From assembly GCA_965249005.1 (NCBI GenBank), contig CBDFLD010000022.1:992001-1056000 (forward strand): a stretch of 64,000 nt of DNA. The letters are read 5' to 3'. The notes beneath the pieces are model-generated. The model did not search any database. It was not told where the DNA came from and saw only the letters and a program-made list of their open reading frames with translations. This document shows, piece after piece, positions 55,131-63,447 of this stretch (position 1 is the stretch's first letter; each line of letters starts with the position of its first letter). This DNA comes from CBDFLD01 sp965249005 (GTDB lineage: Bacteria > Acidobacteriota > UBA6911). Both the position numbers and the translations under genes were made by a program.

Positions 55131-56519
55131 CTATTTCAGACCTGAAGGGAGGCGCGGGGACGAGAGTAGTTTCTTGAACTCCTCCCATCGAACCTCGGGT
55201 TCGTCCTCTGTACCTCCGCGGGCCTCGATATAGCTACGAACAAGATCCTGGCCCAGGTTGTAGTTGATGACATAACTTCGATACTGGTCTATGAAGCGGA
55301 CACGCTGGCGCGAACGTTCCAGTGACATCAGAGAGTAGCGCTGGAGCCATCGCGACGCCTCTTCACGGTCGATCTCTCCATCGAGGTAGCGACGTGCCGC
55401 CTCGTTGCCGGCGTAGTTCAGCTTTGCTGCCAACTCCGCCACTCGGTAATACGTTTCGGCGTGCGCGGGGTCGAGTCCCGCCAGAGGAAACAGCACGTCA
55501 CGCTCGAAGCGAACGCGGTCTTCACCAGGAAAGGCGACGTCGATTCCGAAATTGGCGGAGCCTTCCGCGATCAGCGATTGTGGGCTGAAGAGAGGGTAGA
55601 CAGTGAACTCGACCCAATCGCGACGGCGTACCAGGGCATCCTCGATCAGGAGATGGTAGACGTGGTGTCCAGGATAACCTTCATGACAGGCCAGATCGAT
55701 GGCCCGGTCGATGTAGATGGGAAAGTCGGTGTTTACTTGAATCAGACTGTGACCGTTGCCCTTGTACCAGTTGTAGCCACTCCAGGATTTATCGGTGACG
55801 TATTCGACGACGAAGCTCTCGTTTTCGGGAAGCTTGATGTGCTGCGTGGTCCGGCGCCGCGCTTCCTTGATGGCGGCACGAAAAACTGAATCCAGCTTTT
55901 CCGGAGGAACAACAAAAGCCTTTTTGAAATCGAGGTAACGTTGAGGGACGGGATTGTCCCCAGGCAAGAGAGATTCCAGCTCGTCGAGGAGGTTCTGAAA
56001 ATGGCTTTCCGGATAGCTGGGTGGAATGACGTCATAGACGAGAGCGGCCTCCTCGTCGAAGGTCATCTTCTTTCCGGAGAGAAAGTCGACCCGCGCCGCC
56101 ATCGACTGCAGCTGTTTCAAAAGATATTGGTGACGGAGCTGCGTCAGGCCCTCTTCGGATGAGACGTCCAGCACACTCAACCGCTCGATATGGCGCGTCG
56201 CTTGCTGGTGCACGCTCTCGAGTGAGGGCTTGTCTCTTCGAACCGCCTCCCGCCACTCCTGTGGCCCGTAGTAAGCGTCTACATAGTCTTGGTCGTACTC
56301 ACCTACCGAGAGGGCGAGCTTGACATAGGATTCAGCGGATTCAGAGATCAAATCGTGCATGATTGTGGCGGCTGGGACCGTACCAGGCTGCTGCGATGAA
56401 GGGTTAGGTTGACAGGCGACGATCCAGAATGCAAGTACCGAGACCGGCAAGAGGCGCAAGGATCGTGATCCGGAATCGAGTAAACGCGGCGGCGACAACA
56501 TCTGTAATGCCCACTGCAT
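55131..56519 (-). CDS. DUF885-like lipoprotein metallopeptidase
   Basis: A 462-residue protein. The N-terminal stretch ends in lipobox WIVAC (Cys36), so it is probably a lipoprotein. A zinc-binding DLACHEGYPGHHVYHLL (His279, Glu280, His285/286) followed by LIAEGSANFG with a likely Glu ligand matches the DUF885 group, whose few studied members are dipeptidyl or carboxypeptidase-like. The rest is alpha-helical. It lies 11 bases upstream of the aldehyde dehydrogenase and may be co-transcribed. The start may be ATG 56519 or the methionine 6 codons on (MLSPPRLL). Confidence 0.75.
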   Translation of the reverse strand: MQWALQMLSPPRLLDSGSRSLRLLPVSVLAFWIVACQPNPSSQQPGTVPAATIMHDLISESAESYVKLALSVGEYDQDYVDAYYGPQEWREAVRRDKPSLESVHQQATRHIERLSVLDVSSEEGLTQLRHQYLLKQLQSMAARVDFLSGKKMTFDEEAALVYDVIPPSYPESHFQNLLDELESLLPGDNPVPQRYLDFKKAFVVPPEKLDSVFRAAIKEARRRTTQHIKLPENESFVVEYVTDKSWSGYNWYKGNGHSLIQVNTDFPIYIDRAIDLACHEGYPGHHVYHLLIEDALVRRRDWVEFTVYPLFSPQSLIAEGSANFGIDVAFPGEDRVRFERDVLFPLAGLDPAHAETYYRVAELAAKLNYAGNEAARRYLDGEIDREEASRWLQRYSLMSLERSRQRVRFIDQYRSYVINYNLGQDLVRSYIEARGGTEDEPEVRWEEFKKLLSSPRLPSGLK

Positions 56520-56706
56520 CGTAAAAGACCTAAACGATGTTCCAAATGAAGCCCAATCTCAAGTGCAAACTGCTCCTGTTCAAGGTTTCGGCGTCCTTCT
56601 TACGCCCGCGCTCTTGCTGATGAAAGGTTGCGGGTTCGCAGTCTAACGGTGGTGCCCTACCGGTCCGATAAGAGAGGAAAGCAAAGCTGATTGGAAGTCA
56701 AAGTTC

Positions 56707-57156
56707 ATGAATGATTGGTCGAGCTGGCCTCATTGTCGTCGCAAAACTTTCCTCGCCGGTGCTTTCCTGGTGTTCTGTTCCGCCCCGGGCCTGCTGCTTT
56801 ACGCCGGAGACGATATGAGCTCGGTGCCGCGAATCAGTGTCGAGGAGCTCAGCAAGCTCATGACCACCGGTGGAGTCCTGCTGGTCGATGTTCGTGACGA
56901 GCCTTATTATGATCGCGGTCACATTCCTGGAGCTGTTTCGCTCCCCATTGGGGTCTTTGCAGAGCGAGCGCTCGAGTTGCGGGATACCAAAAAACCTATC
57001 GTAACCTACTGCAGTTGACCCACCGAGAACTCGAGTGCCCGTGCGGCACTGGTACTGAATGCCCTCGGCGTTACCGATGTCCGGGCCCTGAAGGGTGGCT
57101 TGAAGCAGTGGCAGCGGCAGGGCCGCCCCGTGGTCGGAAAGACAAGAGACGAGTAA
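56707..57156 (+). CDS. Selenocysteine-containing rhodanese (UGA at residue 104)
   Basis: A 149-residue rhodanese. The Tat-type signal HCRRKTFLAGAFLVFCSAPGLLLYAG exports it. The domain reads VLLVDVRDEPYYDRGHIPGAVSLP, then PIVTYCS and TGA (57016-57018), then PTENSSARAALVLNALGVTDVRALKGGLKQWQRQG to a TAA. Placing selenocysteine at the TGA gives the loop C-S-U-P-T-E-N-S-S, with U where ordinary rhodaneses carry the catalytic Cys and with the preceding Cys available as resolving residue. Frame, length and similarity continue perfectly past the TGA. A hairpin at 57034-57050 fits the bacterial SECIS pattern. The alternative is a broken gene with a nonsense mutation; the precise site makes that less likely. 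A rhodanese-like selenoprotein family is known, mainly from environmental sequence. Confidence 0.85.
57023..57068 (+). promoter_or_regulatory. Candidate bacterial SECIS element
   Basis: The inner stem AGTGCC/GGCACT (57034-57039 and 57045-57050) closes a 5-nt loop CGTGC. The loop starts 21 nt after the TGA, inside the 16-37 nt window of the bacterial model, and has G at its second position. An outer stem CCGAG (57023-57027) with CTCGG (57064-57068) encloses it. Confidence 0.75.
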
Positions 57157-57164
57157 ACCGTACG

Positions 57165-57185
57165 CGTCTCTCGCCGAGAGAGACG
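57165..57185. terminator. Hairpin between convergent genes
   Basis: CGTCTCTC/GAGAGACG with loop GCCGA begins 9 bases behind the selenoprotein stop. No U-run follows, so it is only a candidate bidirectional end or RNA-stabilising structure. Confidence 0.4.
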
Positions 57186-57338
57186 TCTAAAAGCGGATCG
57201 TCAGTGATGTTGTAGCCCAGTTCGTCGGTCTGTCCCAGCGTCAACCTAGGCTTATCCGTCAACCATATGGTGAAGCTCGGGGGTGGTGATCACGGCCCGA
57301 TTAGGGCTGTCTTTTCACAAACCTGTCCACGGCGCTGT

Positions 57339-59735
57339 TCACTGCCCGTTTGCGTTGCCTATGCGCAAGTCTGCACGCCACTGTTCGTAGTGTGGCATCA
57401 GTTCATTGGCACGCGAGAACGGGAGTATTTTTATGCGGGCAGACAGTTTGTATATCTTGTCTTTCTTGGCGTCCGCGATGTGCCAGACGAAGCCCCGATG
57501 GCCCCCGGGGTTGCCCGGCGACGGTCCCGAGGCAAGGAGATCTATCGGGGCGCCGGGTTGGAACATGAAAACCAGGATTGCATCTTCAATACGGCTGTAG
57601 AAAAGGGGGTGCCGGTATCTGTGCCGCCTCTCGGCCGCGCTGGCTTGGGAGTGCACAAGGATCTCCTCGTTATCCGGAAGCTCCAGGCCGGTGAAACCAA
57701 CTGGGCTGAAAAAGGTGAACTGAGGCGAGGCCTTCTCATTGAGATACGCTTTGGCGCTCAGGGATAGGTCTCCGTAGCCCTCTTCGAGCGGTGTGATTTC
57801 CAGGGTCCAGTCCAGAGAGTCCTCCGCGGCGACGCTGTAATTCATCGTGATGCCGAGATAGGGTCCCTTGACCGAACCTCTCTGGAACTGCCAGTGCTCG
57901 ATGCGGGCCTCACGGTCGCTCAGTTTTCTCACACCATACGGCAAAACCCTCCAGAGCGGCTCGAATACCATTCCCTTGGTGCTGTCCAGCACATTTCCGG
58001 AGAAATGCGGCGAGCTAAGACGCCACACGCCCGGATGGTTGGAGAGACCGTCCGACGCCTTGCCATGAGGGACGGAATCGCCCACGCGAGCCGATAGGTT
58101 CCCGGCCCCGATATCGACATGGTGTTTGGCCCACATGAACCGATAGGGGCCGGAGTACATGGATATGTCATTAGGGTTGCTTGCCGACATGCCGTATCCG
58201 CCGATATCTTGCGGTAGGGCAACCCCACTCTTGTTCAAGACTGCGTAAAGCCTGAGCATGGCCAGCGGCAGGCTCTGATTCACACGACTCGACGGAAACT
58301 CATTTGGCCAGTCCACGAAGAATTCGCCCGTAAAGAAATGGCTCAGCGCGTCATCAGCAACACCTCGCGCTGCCTCCAGGTACCACCCGTCACCCTCCGC
58401 TTCGTAAAGATCGAGTAATCCTTGAATCAGACAAGCGGCCATGTCGGATTTCAGAAATTCACTGGCGAGCCCGGACAGGGTCGCCGGCTTGTCCCTTTCA
58501 AGCTCGAGGATGTCCAGGCACTTTTCCGCAGTTTCCTTCAGTCGCTCGTCGCTCGTCAGCTTGTAGCCTCGGGCGTAGGCAAGAAACAGCAGAGGAAGCC
58601 CTTTGTTCCCGTGGAATCTCATCGGGTAAGAAAGATAGTCCTTGGTTGGTACAACACGCACCTGAGAAAACTTGATTCTCTCACCCGTATCGGTGCGGCG
58701 CATTTCGTAGAAGGCCCTGCTCTTCTCCTCGTAGCAATACTTGGCGTAGGCGACCAGATCCTGCAAAGCCCACTGGCGGAATCTGGCGGCTGAATCCCCT
58801 GAAAGCGTCTCAGCCAAATACAACTGACCCAGAGCATAGGAATCGCTTCGTCGGCCATAGTTTATGAGCAAGTTTCGGACGGTTACGCCAAGATGTCCAA
58901 GACTGAGCCGATGGGCCTCCCGGTTGAATGCGGGGTCATGAGCGTCGAGAATCGCAGGTGCAAGTCCGGTCTTCGGGTCTTTGAGCCTGACGAACCGTTC
59001 CGCCAGCCCGACGGCCCTATCCCGCCACACGGGGTCATTTGTCTTGGAGTATAGGAATCCCGCAGCATAGAACAGGTCCGCGGCGGCAAGGGTAAACGCC
59101 AACTCCCCCGGCTTTACCTTACCGCGTGGGCCCGGCCGCTCCATGTGCGCGTGACGGCCAAACATCATCCACGGGTCGTCCAGGTCCACGTGTGCGTTCC
59201 AGTAGCTCTCGATGAATCGCTTGGTGGCCTGGGGATTGACCTCGTACAGGAACTCGTAATAGGGAAAATCTTGTTTCAGCTCATGACTGTTGTGAGGGGC
59301 AAAACGCGGGGCGTCCGTATTCAGATCCCAATACACGTGGTTACCCCAGTAGATCAGTCCGGACTTTGCATTCACCATGTTCTTCAAGACGTAGTCGGTG
59401 GCTTGGTAAGCCGCCCGGCGGTATTTCTGTTCCCCGGTGAGGGAAGACAAACCTACCAATCCTCGCAGCAGGTATTGTTGGAAAGCAAAGTTGCAGATCA
59501 CATCGCCATTTGCAGCAACAACGGGCGTCTTTGTCTCCACAGCAATGCCGTCCACGAAGAGCGGCGTCTTCTTCCCGTAGCCGTCGCGGCCGTATTCCAA
59601 AATGTTGTCATAGAACGTCACTACAGAATCTCGGTACTCGCTCGGTGATGCTGCCCACAAAACATCTTGGCAGCAAACCGGGCTACAGAATACAACGAGA
59701 CTCCAATACAACAGTCTGCGGTTGGCACGTACCAT
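57339..59735 (-). CDS. Large secreted alpha/alpha-toroid-like protein, possible polysaccharide lyase/hydrolase
   Basis: A 798-residue protein. ATG at 59735 follows CAGGAGGACGCAAGG. The signal peptide (LLYWSLVVFCSPVCCQDVLWA) is followed by repeated helix pairs (FAFQQYLLRGLVGLSSLTGEQKYRRAAYQATDYVL, AADLFYAAGFLYSKTNDPVWRDRAVGLAERFV, DMAACLIQGLLDLYEAEGDGWYLEAARGV), the pattern of alpha/alpha-toroid glycan-active enzymes, and then a beta-rich C-terminal half. No definite catalytic pair or family can be named. It could act on uronic acid polymers in the periplasm. It converges with the selenoprotein gene, 183 bases apart. Confidence 0.6.
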   Translation of the reverse strand: MVRANRRLLYWSLVVFCSPVCCQDVLWAASPSEYRDSVVTFYDNILEYGRDGYGKKTPLFVDGIAVETKTPVVAANGDVICNFAFQQYLLRGLVGLSSLTGEQKYRRAAYQATDYVLKNMVNAKSGLIYWGNHVYWDLNTDAPRFAPHNSHELKQDFPYYEFLYEVNPQATKRFIESYWNAHVDLDDPWMMFGRHAHMERPGPRGKVKPGELAFTLAAADLFYAAGFLYSKTNDPVWRDRAVGLAERFVRLKDPKTGLAPAILDAHDPAFNREAHRLSLGHLGVTVRNLLINYGRRSDSYALGQLYLAETLSGDSAARFRQWALQDLVAYAKYCYEEKSRAFYEMRRTDTGERIKFSQVRVVPTKDYLSYPMRFHGNKGLPLLFLAYARGYKLTSDERLKETAEKCLDILELERDKPATLSGLASEFLKSDMAACLIQGLLDLYEAEGDGWYLEAARGVADDALSHFFTGEFFVDWPNEFPSSRVNQSLPLAMLRLYAVLNKSGVALPQDIGGYGMSASNPNDISMYSGPYRFMWAKHHVDIGAGNLSARVGDSVPHGKASDGLSNHPGVWRLSSPHFSGNVLDSTKGMVFEPLWRVLPYGVRKLSDREARIEHWQFQRGSVKGPYLGITMNYSVAAEDSLDWTLEITPLEEGYGDLSLSAKAYLNEKASPQFTFFSPVGFTGLELPDNEEILVHSQASAAERRHRYRHPLFYSRIEDAILVFMFQPGAPIDLLASGPSPGNPGGHRGFVWHIADAKKDKIYKLSARIKILPFSRANELMPHYEQWRADLRIGNANGQ

Positions 59736-59848
59736 CCTTGCGTCCTCCTGTCTTTCCCGGGCCAATAGGAAGTATAAAGCAACCATCCCGACTTTGCGGT
59801 CCCTCTAGGAGACGTGAAAGCCGGATTGAATTCTAGCATCTGTGTAAA

Positions 59849-60226
59849 CTAAAAGCGCGACTCTTCCTCAACAAAGAACATCGTTGCCAGCAGTGCGACA
59901 ATGCTTATCAGGATCCCTCCCCAGAAGGCGGAGCCGAAGCTATCGACGTAAAACGGAATCCCGATGGTACGGCCGAGGGTGCCGACCAGTTGCAGCAGCA
60001 GCGCGTTGAGGACCAACATGAACAGGCCCAGAGTGAGCAGAACCAACGGGCAGGTCAGAATGGTCAGCAGCGGCTTGAGCAAGGCGTTGAGCAGACCAGA
60101 AATCAGTGCCAGGACCAGAAATCCGAGGACCGCTCCCTCGTAACGAATTCCGGGAACCAGAGCCGTGGCCACGAGTAACCCCAACCCCCCAACGATCCAC
60201 CGATAAAAAAAAGAGTGCTTTGCCAT
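59849..60226 (-). CDS. Four-helix phage-holin-like (DUF360/4TM) membrane protein
   Basis: A 125-residue protein with four strongly hydrophobic helices: FYRWIVGGLGLLVATALV, AVLGFLVLALISGLLNALLK, PLLTILTCPLVLLTLGLFMLVLNALLLQLVG and FWGGILISIVALLATMFFV. LLKPLLTILTCPLVLLTLGLF is the signature of the Phage_holin_4_2 family, which despite its name is common in non-phage chromosomes. The role is unknown. The ATG at 60226 has only GGGATCT upstream. A hairpin, GCAGCTCAC/GTGAGCTGC with loop GCC (60292-60312), lies in the leader side of the next gene. Confidence 0.8.
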   Translation of the reverse strand: MAKHSFFYRWIVGGLGLLVATALVPGIRYEGAVLGFLVLALISGLLNALLKPLLTILTCPLVLLTLGLFMLVLNALLLQLVGTLGRTIGIPFYVDSFGSAFWGGILISIVALLATMFFVEEESRF

Positions 60227-60291
60227 AGATCCCAATAGTGTAGCACGTCTACCTCTCTCTCGGAGGCGCCGCAGAGATCACGTAGGCATAG

Positions 60292-60312
60292 GCAGCTCAC
60301 GCCGTGAGCTGC
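60292..60312. repeat. Perfect 9-bp hairpin of the recurring type
   Basis: GCAGCTCAC, loop GCC, GTGAGCTGC, between divergent genes. The architecture equals that of other hairpins in the window (for example 31965-31983). Confidence 0.6.
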
Positions 60313-60416
60313 GTTGCGGAAGTGTAGCCTGCCTTGCCTCACGGCGGACAGACGGTGTAGGATAAAGGCACGGGAGTACAGGGCTGTTCCCAGTAATCTC
60401 TTGTTGGAATCCACAC

Positions 60417-63400
60417 ATGAAAGATGCAGCCATGATTCGAGATCGTGGACTGAATCCCGCAGTCGCGCTTCGGTCTCATCGGCTTGCCGTTATCGTGCTT
60501 GTCCTTTCTTGCTTCCCACGGTTCGATGTCTCGTTACTTGGGGCGCAGTCAGAGTCCCCACCGGATTTCGAGTCGCACATTCTTCCGTTGTTCCGCAAGA
60601 ACTGTCTGGCCTGTCACGATTCGGAGACCCGGACCGGGGGTCTATCGCTGGAGACTCGCGAAGCTGTGCTGGAGGGCGGAGAGTCCGGGCCGGTCGTCGT
60701 CATGGGAAAACCGGTCGAGAGCTTGCTCCTGAGTCTGGTTTCGTCGGGCAAGATGCCGGCTGCCGGATCCAAGCTTTCCGAGGACGAGATTGGCCTCATC
60801 CAACGTTGGATCGAAACCGGGGCGGGAAGTGAAGACGTGGCTACCGTGACCGAGCACGAGATCATGGATACGATCATCGGGCCGAAATGCTTCGTCTGCC
60901 ACGGACGTCGCGTGCAGCAAGCCGGCCTCGACCTGCGCACGCGGGCGAATCTTCTGGCGGGGGGAAAGTCCGGACCCGCGATCGTGCCGGGCAAGCCGGA
61001 CGAGAGTCTGATGGTGCGGCGAATCGTTGCGCAAGAAATGCCACCGCCAAAGCTGCAAGAGCAGTTTTCCGTGCGAGGGTTGACTTCGGATGAGCTGGCC
61101 AAGTTGCGTCGCTGGATCGAAACTGGAGCCCCGGCAAACAATGAGGCTCCCGCGTCCGAAGTGATTCCAGAGACTGATCCGATCGTGACGGCTGCGGACC
61201 GCGAGCACTGGTCGTTCCAACCCCCCCGCCGCCCGGTTGTGCCCAGAGTCGACAACGACGAGCAGTCCGAAAACGCGATCGATGCGTTCTTGCTCGAGAA
61301 ACTCGAGCAGAAGGGGCTGCGCTTCTCCGTGGAAGCGGAGCGGTCGACCCTGATGCGGCGGCTTTACTTCGATCTCGTCGGGTTGCCGCCGTCGCCGGAG
61401 GAGATCGACGGCTATCTCTCGGATGATCGGCCCCGGGCATACGAGCGGCTGGTTGATCGGTTGCTCGAATCGCGGCATCACGGAGAACGCTGGGCGCGTT
61501 ACTGGCTCGATGCCGCGGGGTATTCGGACTCCGAAGGCGGGGTCTCCGCCGACAATACGCGGCCCTACACCTACCAGTATCGCGACTATGTGATTCGCTC
61601 CCTGAACGCGGACAAGCCGTACGATCGGTTTCTGGTAGAGCAGATCGCGGGGGACGAGCTTTCGGACTACAGGGCAGCCGAGGAATTCACCACCGAGCAA
61701 ATCGACCAGCTGGTGGCGACCGGATTCCTTCGTCTGGGACCGGACTCGACCTATAGTACCGAGCAAAACTTGGTGCCAGAGCGCTTCGATGTGGTGGCCA
61801 CCGAGATCGAGATTCTCAGTTCGGCCGTCCTGGGTTTGACGATGGGCTGCGCGCGTTGCCACGACCACAAGTACGATCCATTGCCCCAGCGCGACTATTA
61901 TCGAATGAGTGCCATTCTGCAAACTGCATTTGACCCGTACGATTGGCTGTCGCCGAATCTTCGATGCATCGGGGTCGGCGCCAACTGTGACGATGACAAC
62001 ACTCGATACCTCCCGTTCCGGTCCACGGTGGCTCAACGGCGAGTGGAGGAACACAACGCCCCGATCCAGCAAAAAATCGACGAGCTCAAACAGCTGATGG
62101 ACGATCTCGCGGCGCCATATCGGGACAACCTCACGGCGCGAAAGCTCGAGGAGCTACCCGAGGACGTCCGAGAGGACATGCGGGTGGCGCTGGCGACGCC
62201 CGCCCAGGAGCGCTCGGAGCTTCAGCGATATCTGGCGAAAAATTTTGGACCACGGTTGGAGGTGACGCTCAAGGAAATATCCCGGACCTTCGAGGAATTC
62301 AGAAAACCGGCGACGGAGCTCGACAAGCAGATTGAAGCCGAAAAGCAAAGGCTCGAGCCTGAGCCGAGAATTCGTGCCCTCTTTGATATGGGAGGAACGC
62401 CGACGTCCAACCGGTTGTTGCGCCGGGGGGAACCCGACAACCCCGGTCCGCTCGTCAGCCCAGGCGTACCTTCCGTGCTTGCAACCGGACTGTCTCCATA
62501 CCGGATTGAGAAGCCGCCCTACAGTACGGAAACAAGTGGACGTCGGCTGGCGCTGGCGCGCTGGCTGACTCAGGCCAACCATCCGCTGACGGCGAGAGTG
62601 ATGGTCAACCGGATCTGGCAGCATCATTTTGGAACCGCATTGGTCAGCACGCCGGGAAACTTCGGCCGTCTCGGCACGCCGCCCACGCACCCTCGACTGC
62701 TGGACTGGCTGGCAACCGAGTTCGTGCGCGGGGGTTGGAGCATCAAGGCGATGCACCAGCTCATGGTCACTTCCGCCGCATATCGGCAGAGCTCCAGGGC
62801 GACGGCGCAGGCGCAAGCAATGGACCCGGGCAACATTCTGTTCTCCCGTTTTCCTTTGCGCCGGCTGGACGCCGACGCGCTGCGCGACGCCTTGTTGAAA
62901 GTTGCCGGCCGACTCGATACCACGCCCTTTGGCCCGGCGGATGAGTTGGAGGTGAGCCCCGAAGGAGAAGTCGTCGGCAAGGTTGCGACGAATGGCTACC
63001 GCCGAAGCATCTATTTGCTTCAGAGGCGTTCCAAGCCGGTGACCATGCTCGAGACGTTCGATGCGCCTTTTCTGATTCCGAACTGTGTCAAACGATCATA
63101 CTCGACCGTCTCTTCGCAGGCCCTGGTGCTCATGAACGCGGAGCTCGTCCGGGAGAACGCGCATCATATGGCCGGTCGTATCATCGAGGTGGCCGGAGGA
63201 GACCACGAAAAGCAGATCAATCGGCTCTATCGTACGACGTTTGGTCGCAAGCCGTCGAGGCAAGAGCTTCGAGACGCAGAGGAAACCTTGCGAGCCATGA
63301 CCAATGAATGGAGAATGCGTCTCGAACAGCAGCGGCCTCCCGAACCGGTTCCCATGAAGGCCGTATGGCTCGCACTCGCGTCCCTGTCACACACGTTTCT

Positions 63401-63431
63401 CAACGCGGCTGAGTTTCTTTATCTTGATTGA
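60417..63431 (+). CDS. Secreted PSCyt1 / DUF1549 / DUF1553 protein
   Basis: A 1004-residue protein. Two Cys-x2-Cys-His heme motifs are in the PSCyt1 module, KNCLACHDSE (63-67) and PKCFVCHGR (158-162), and a third, CARCHDHKYDPLP (about 480), lies in DUF1549. LRRLYFDLVGLPPSPEEIDGYLSDD and ERWARYWLDAAGYSDSEGG are typical DUF1549, and the C-terminal DUF1553 part contains RVMVNRIWQHHFGTALVSTPGNFG. A signal anchor (LAVIVLVLSCFPRF) lies near residue 25. In Planctomycetota these proteins are coupled to DUF1501 partners; electron transfer and glycan use are proposed, not shown. It starts at ATG 60417 or 60432. Confidence 0.92.
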   Translation: MKDAAMIRDRGLNPAVALRSHRLAVIVLVLSCFPRFDVSLLGAQSESPPDFESHILPLFRKNCLACHDSETRTGGLSLETREAVLEGGESGPVVVMGKPVESLLLSLVSSGKMPAAGSKLSEDEIGLIQRWIETGAGSEDVATVTEHEIMDTIIGPKCFVCHGRRVQQAGLDLRTRANLLAGGKSGPAIVPGKPDESLMVRRIVAQEMPPPKLQEQFSVRGLTSDELAKLRRWIETGAPANNEAPASEVIPETDPIVTAADREHWSFQPPRRPVVPRVDNDEQSENAIDAFLLEKLEQKGLRFSVEAERSTLMRRLYFDLVGLPPSPEEIDGYLSDDRPRAYERLVDRLLESRHHGERWARYWLDAAGYSDSEGGVSADNTRPYTYQYRDYVIRSLNADKPYDRFLVEQIAGDELSDYRAAEEFTTEQIDQLVATGFLRLGPDSTYSTEQNLVPERFDVVATEIEILSSAVLGLTMGCARCHDHKYDPLPQRDYYRMSAILQTAFDPYDWLSPNLRCIGVGANCDDDNTRYLPFRSTVAQRRVEEHNAPIQQKIDELKQLMDDLAAPYRDNLTARKLEELPEDVREDMRVALATPAQERSELQRYLAKNFGPRLEVTLKEISRTFEEFRKPATELDKQIEAEKQRLEPEPRIRALFDMGGTPTSNRLLRRGEPDNPGPLVSPGVPSVLATGLSPYRIEKPPYSTETSGRRLALARWLTQANHPLTARVMVNRIWQHHFGTALVSTPGNFGRLGTPPTHPRLLDWLATEFVRGGWSIKAMHQLMVTSAAYRQSSRATAQAQAMDPGNILFSRFPLRRLDADALRDALLKVAGRLDTTPFGPADELEVSPEGEVVGKVATNGYRRSIYLLQRRSKPVTMLETFDAPFLIPNCVKRSYSTVSSQALVLMNAELVRENAHHMAGRIIEVAGGDHEKQINRLYRTTFGRKPSRQELRDAEETLRAMTNEWRMRLEQQRPPEPVPMKAVWLALASLSHTFLNAAEFLYLD

Positions 63432-63447
63432 GGGAGCGACATTTTCA

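Noticed and set aside
56707..57018. Reading the 103-codon ORF as a complete rhodanese
   Set aside because: It would end at the active site and lack the remaining third of the domain, while the frame continues perfectly behind the TGA.
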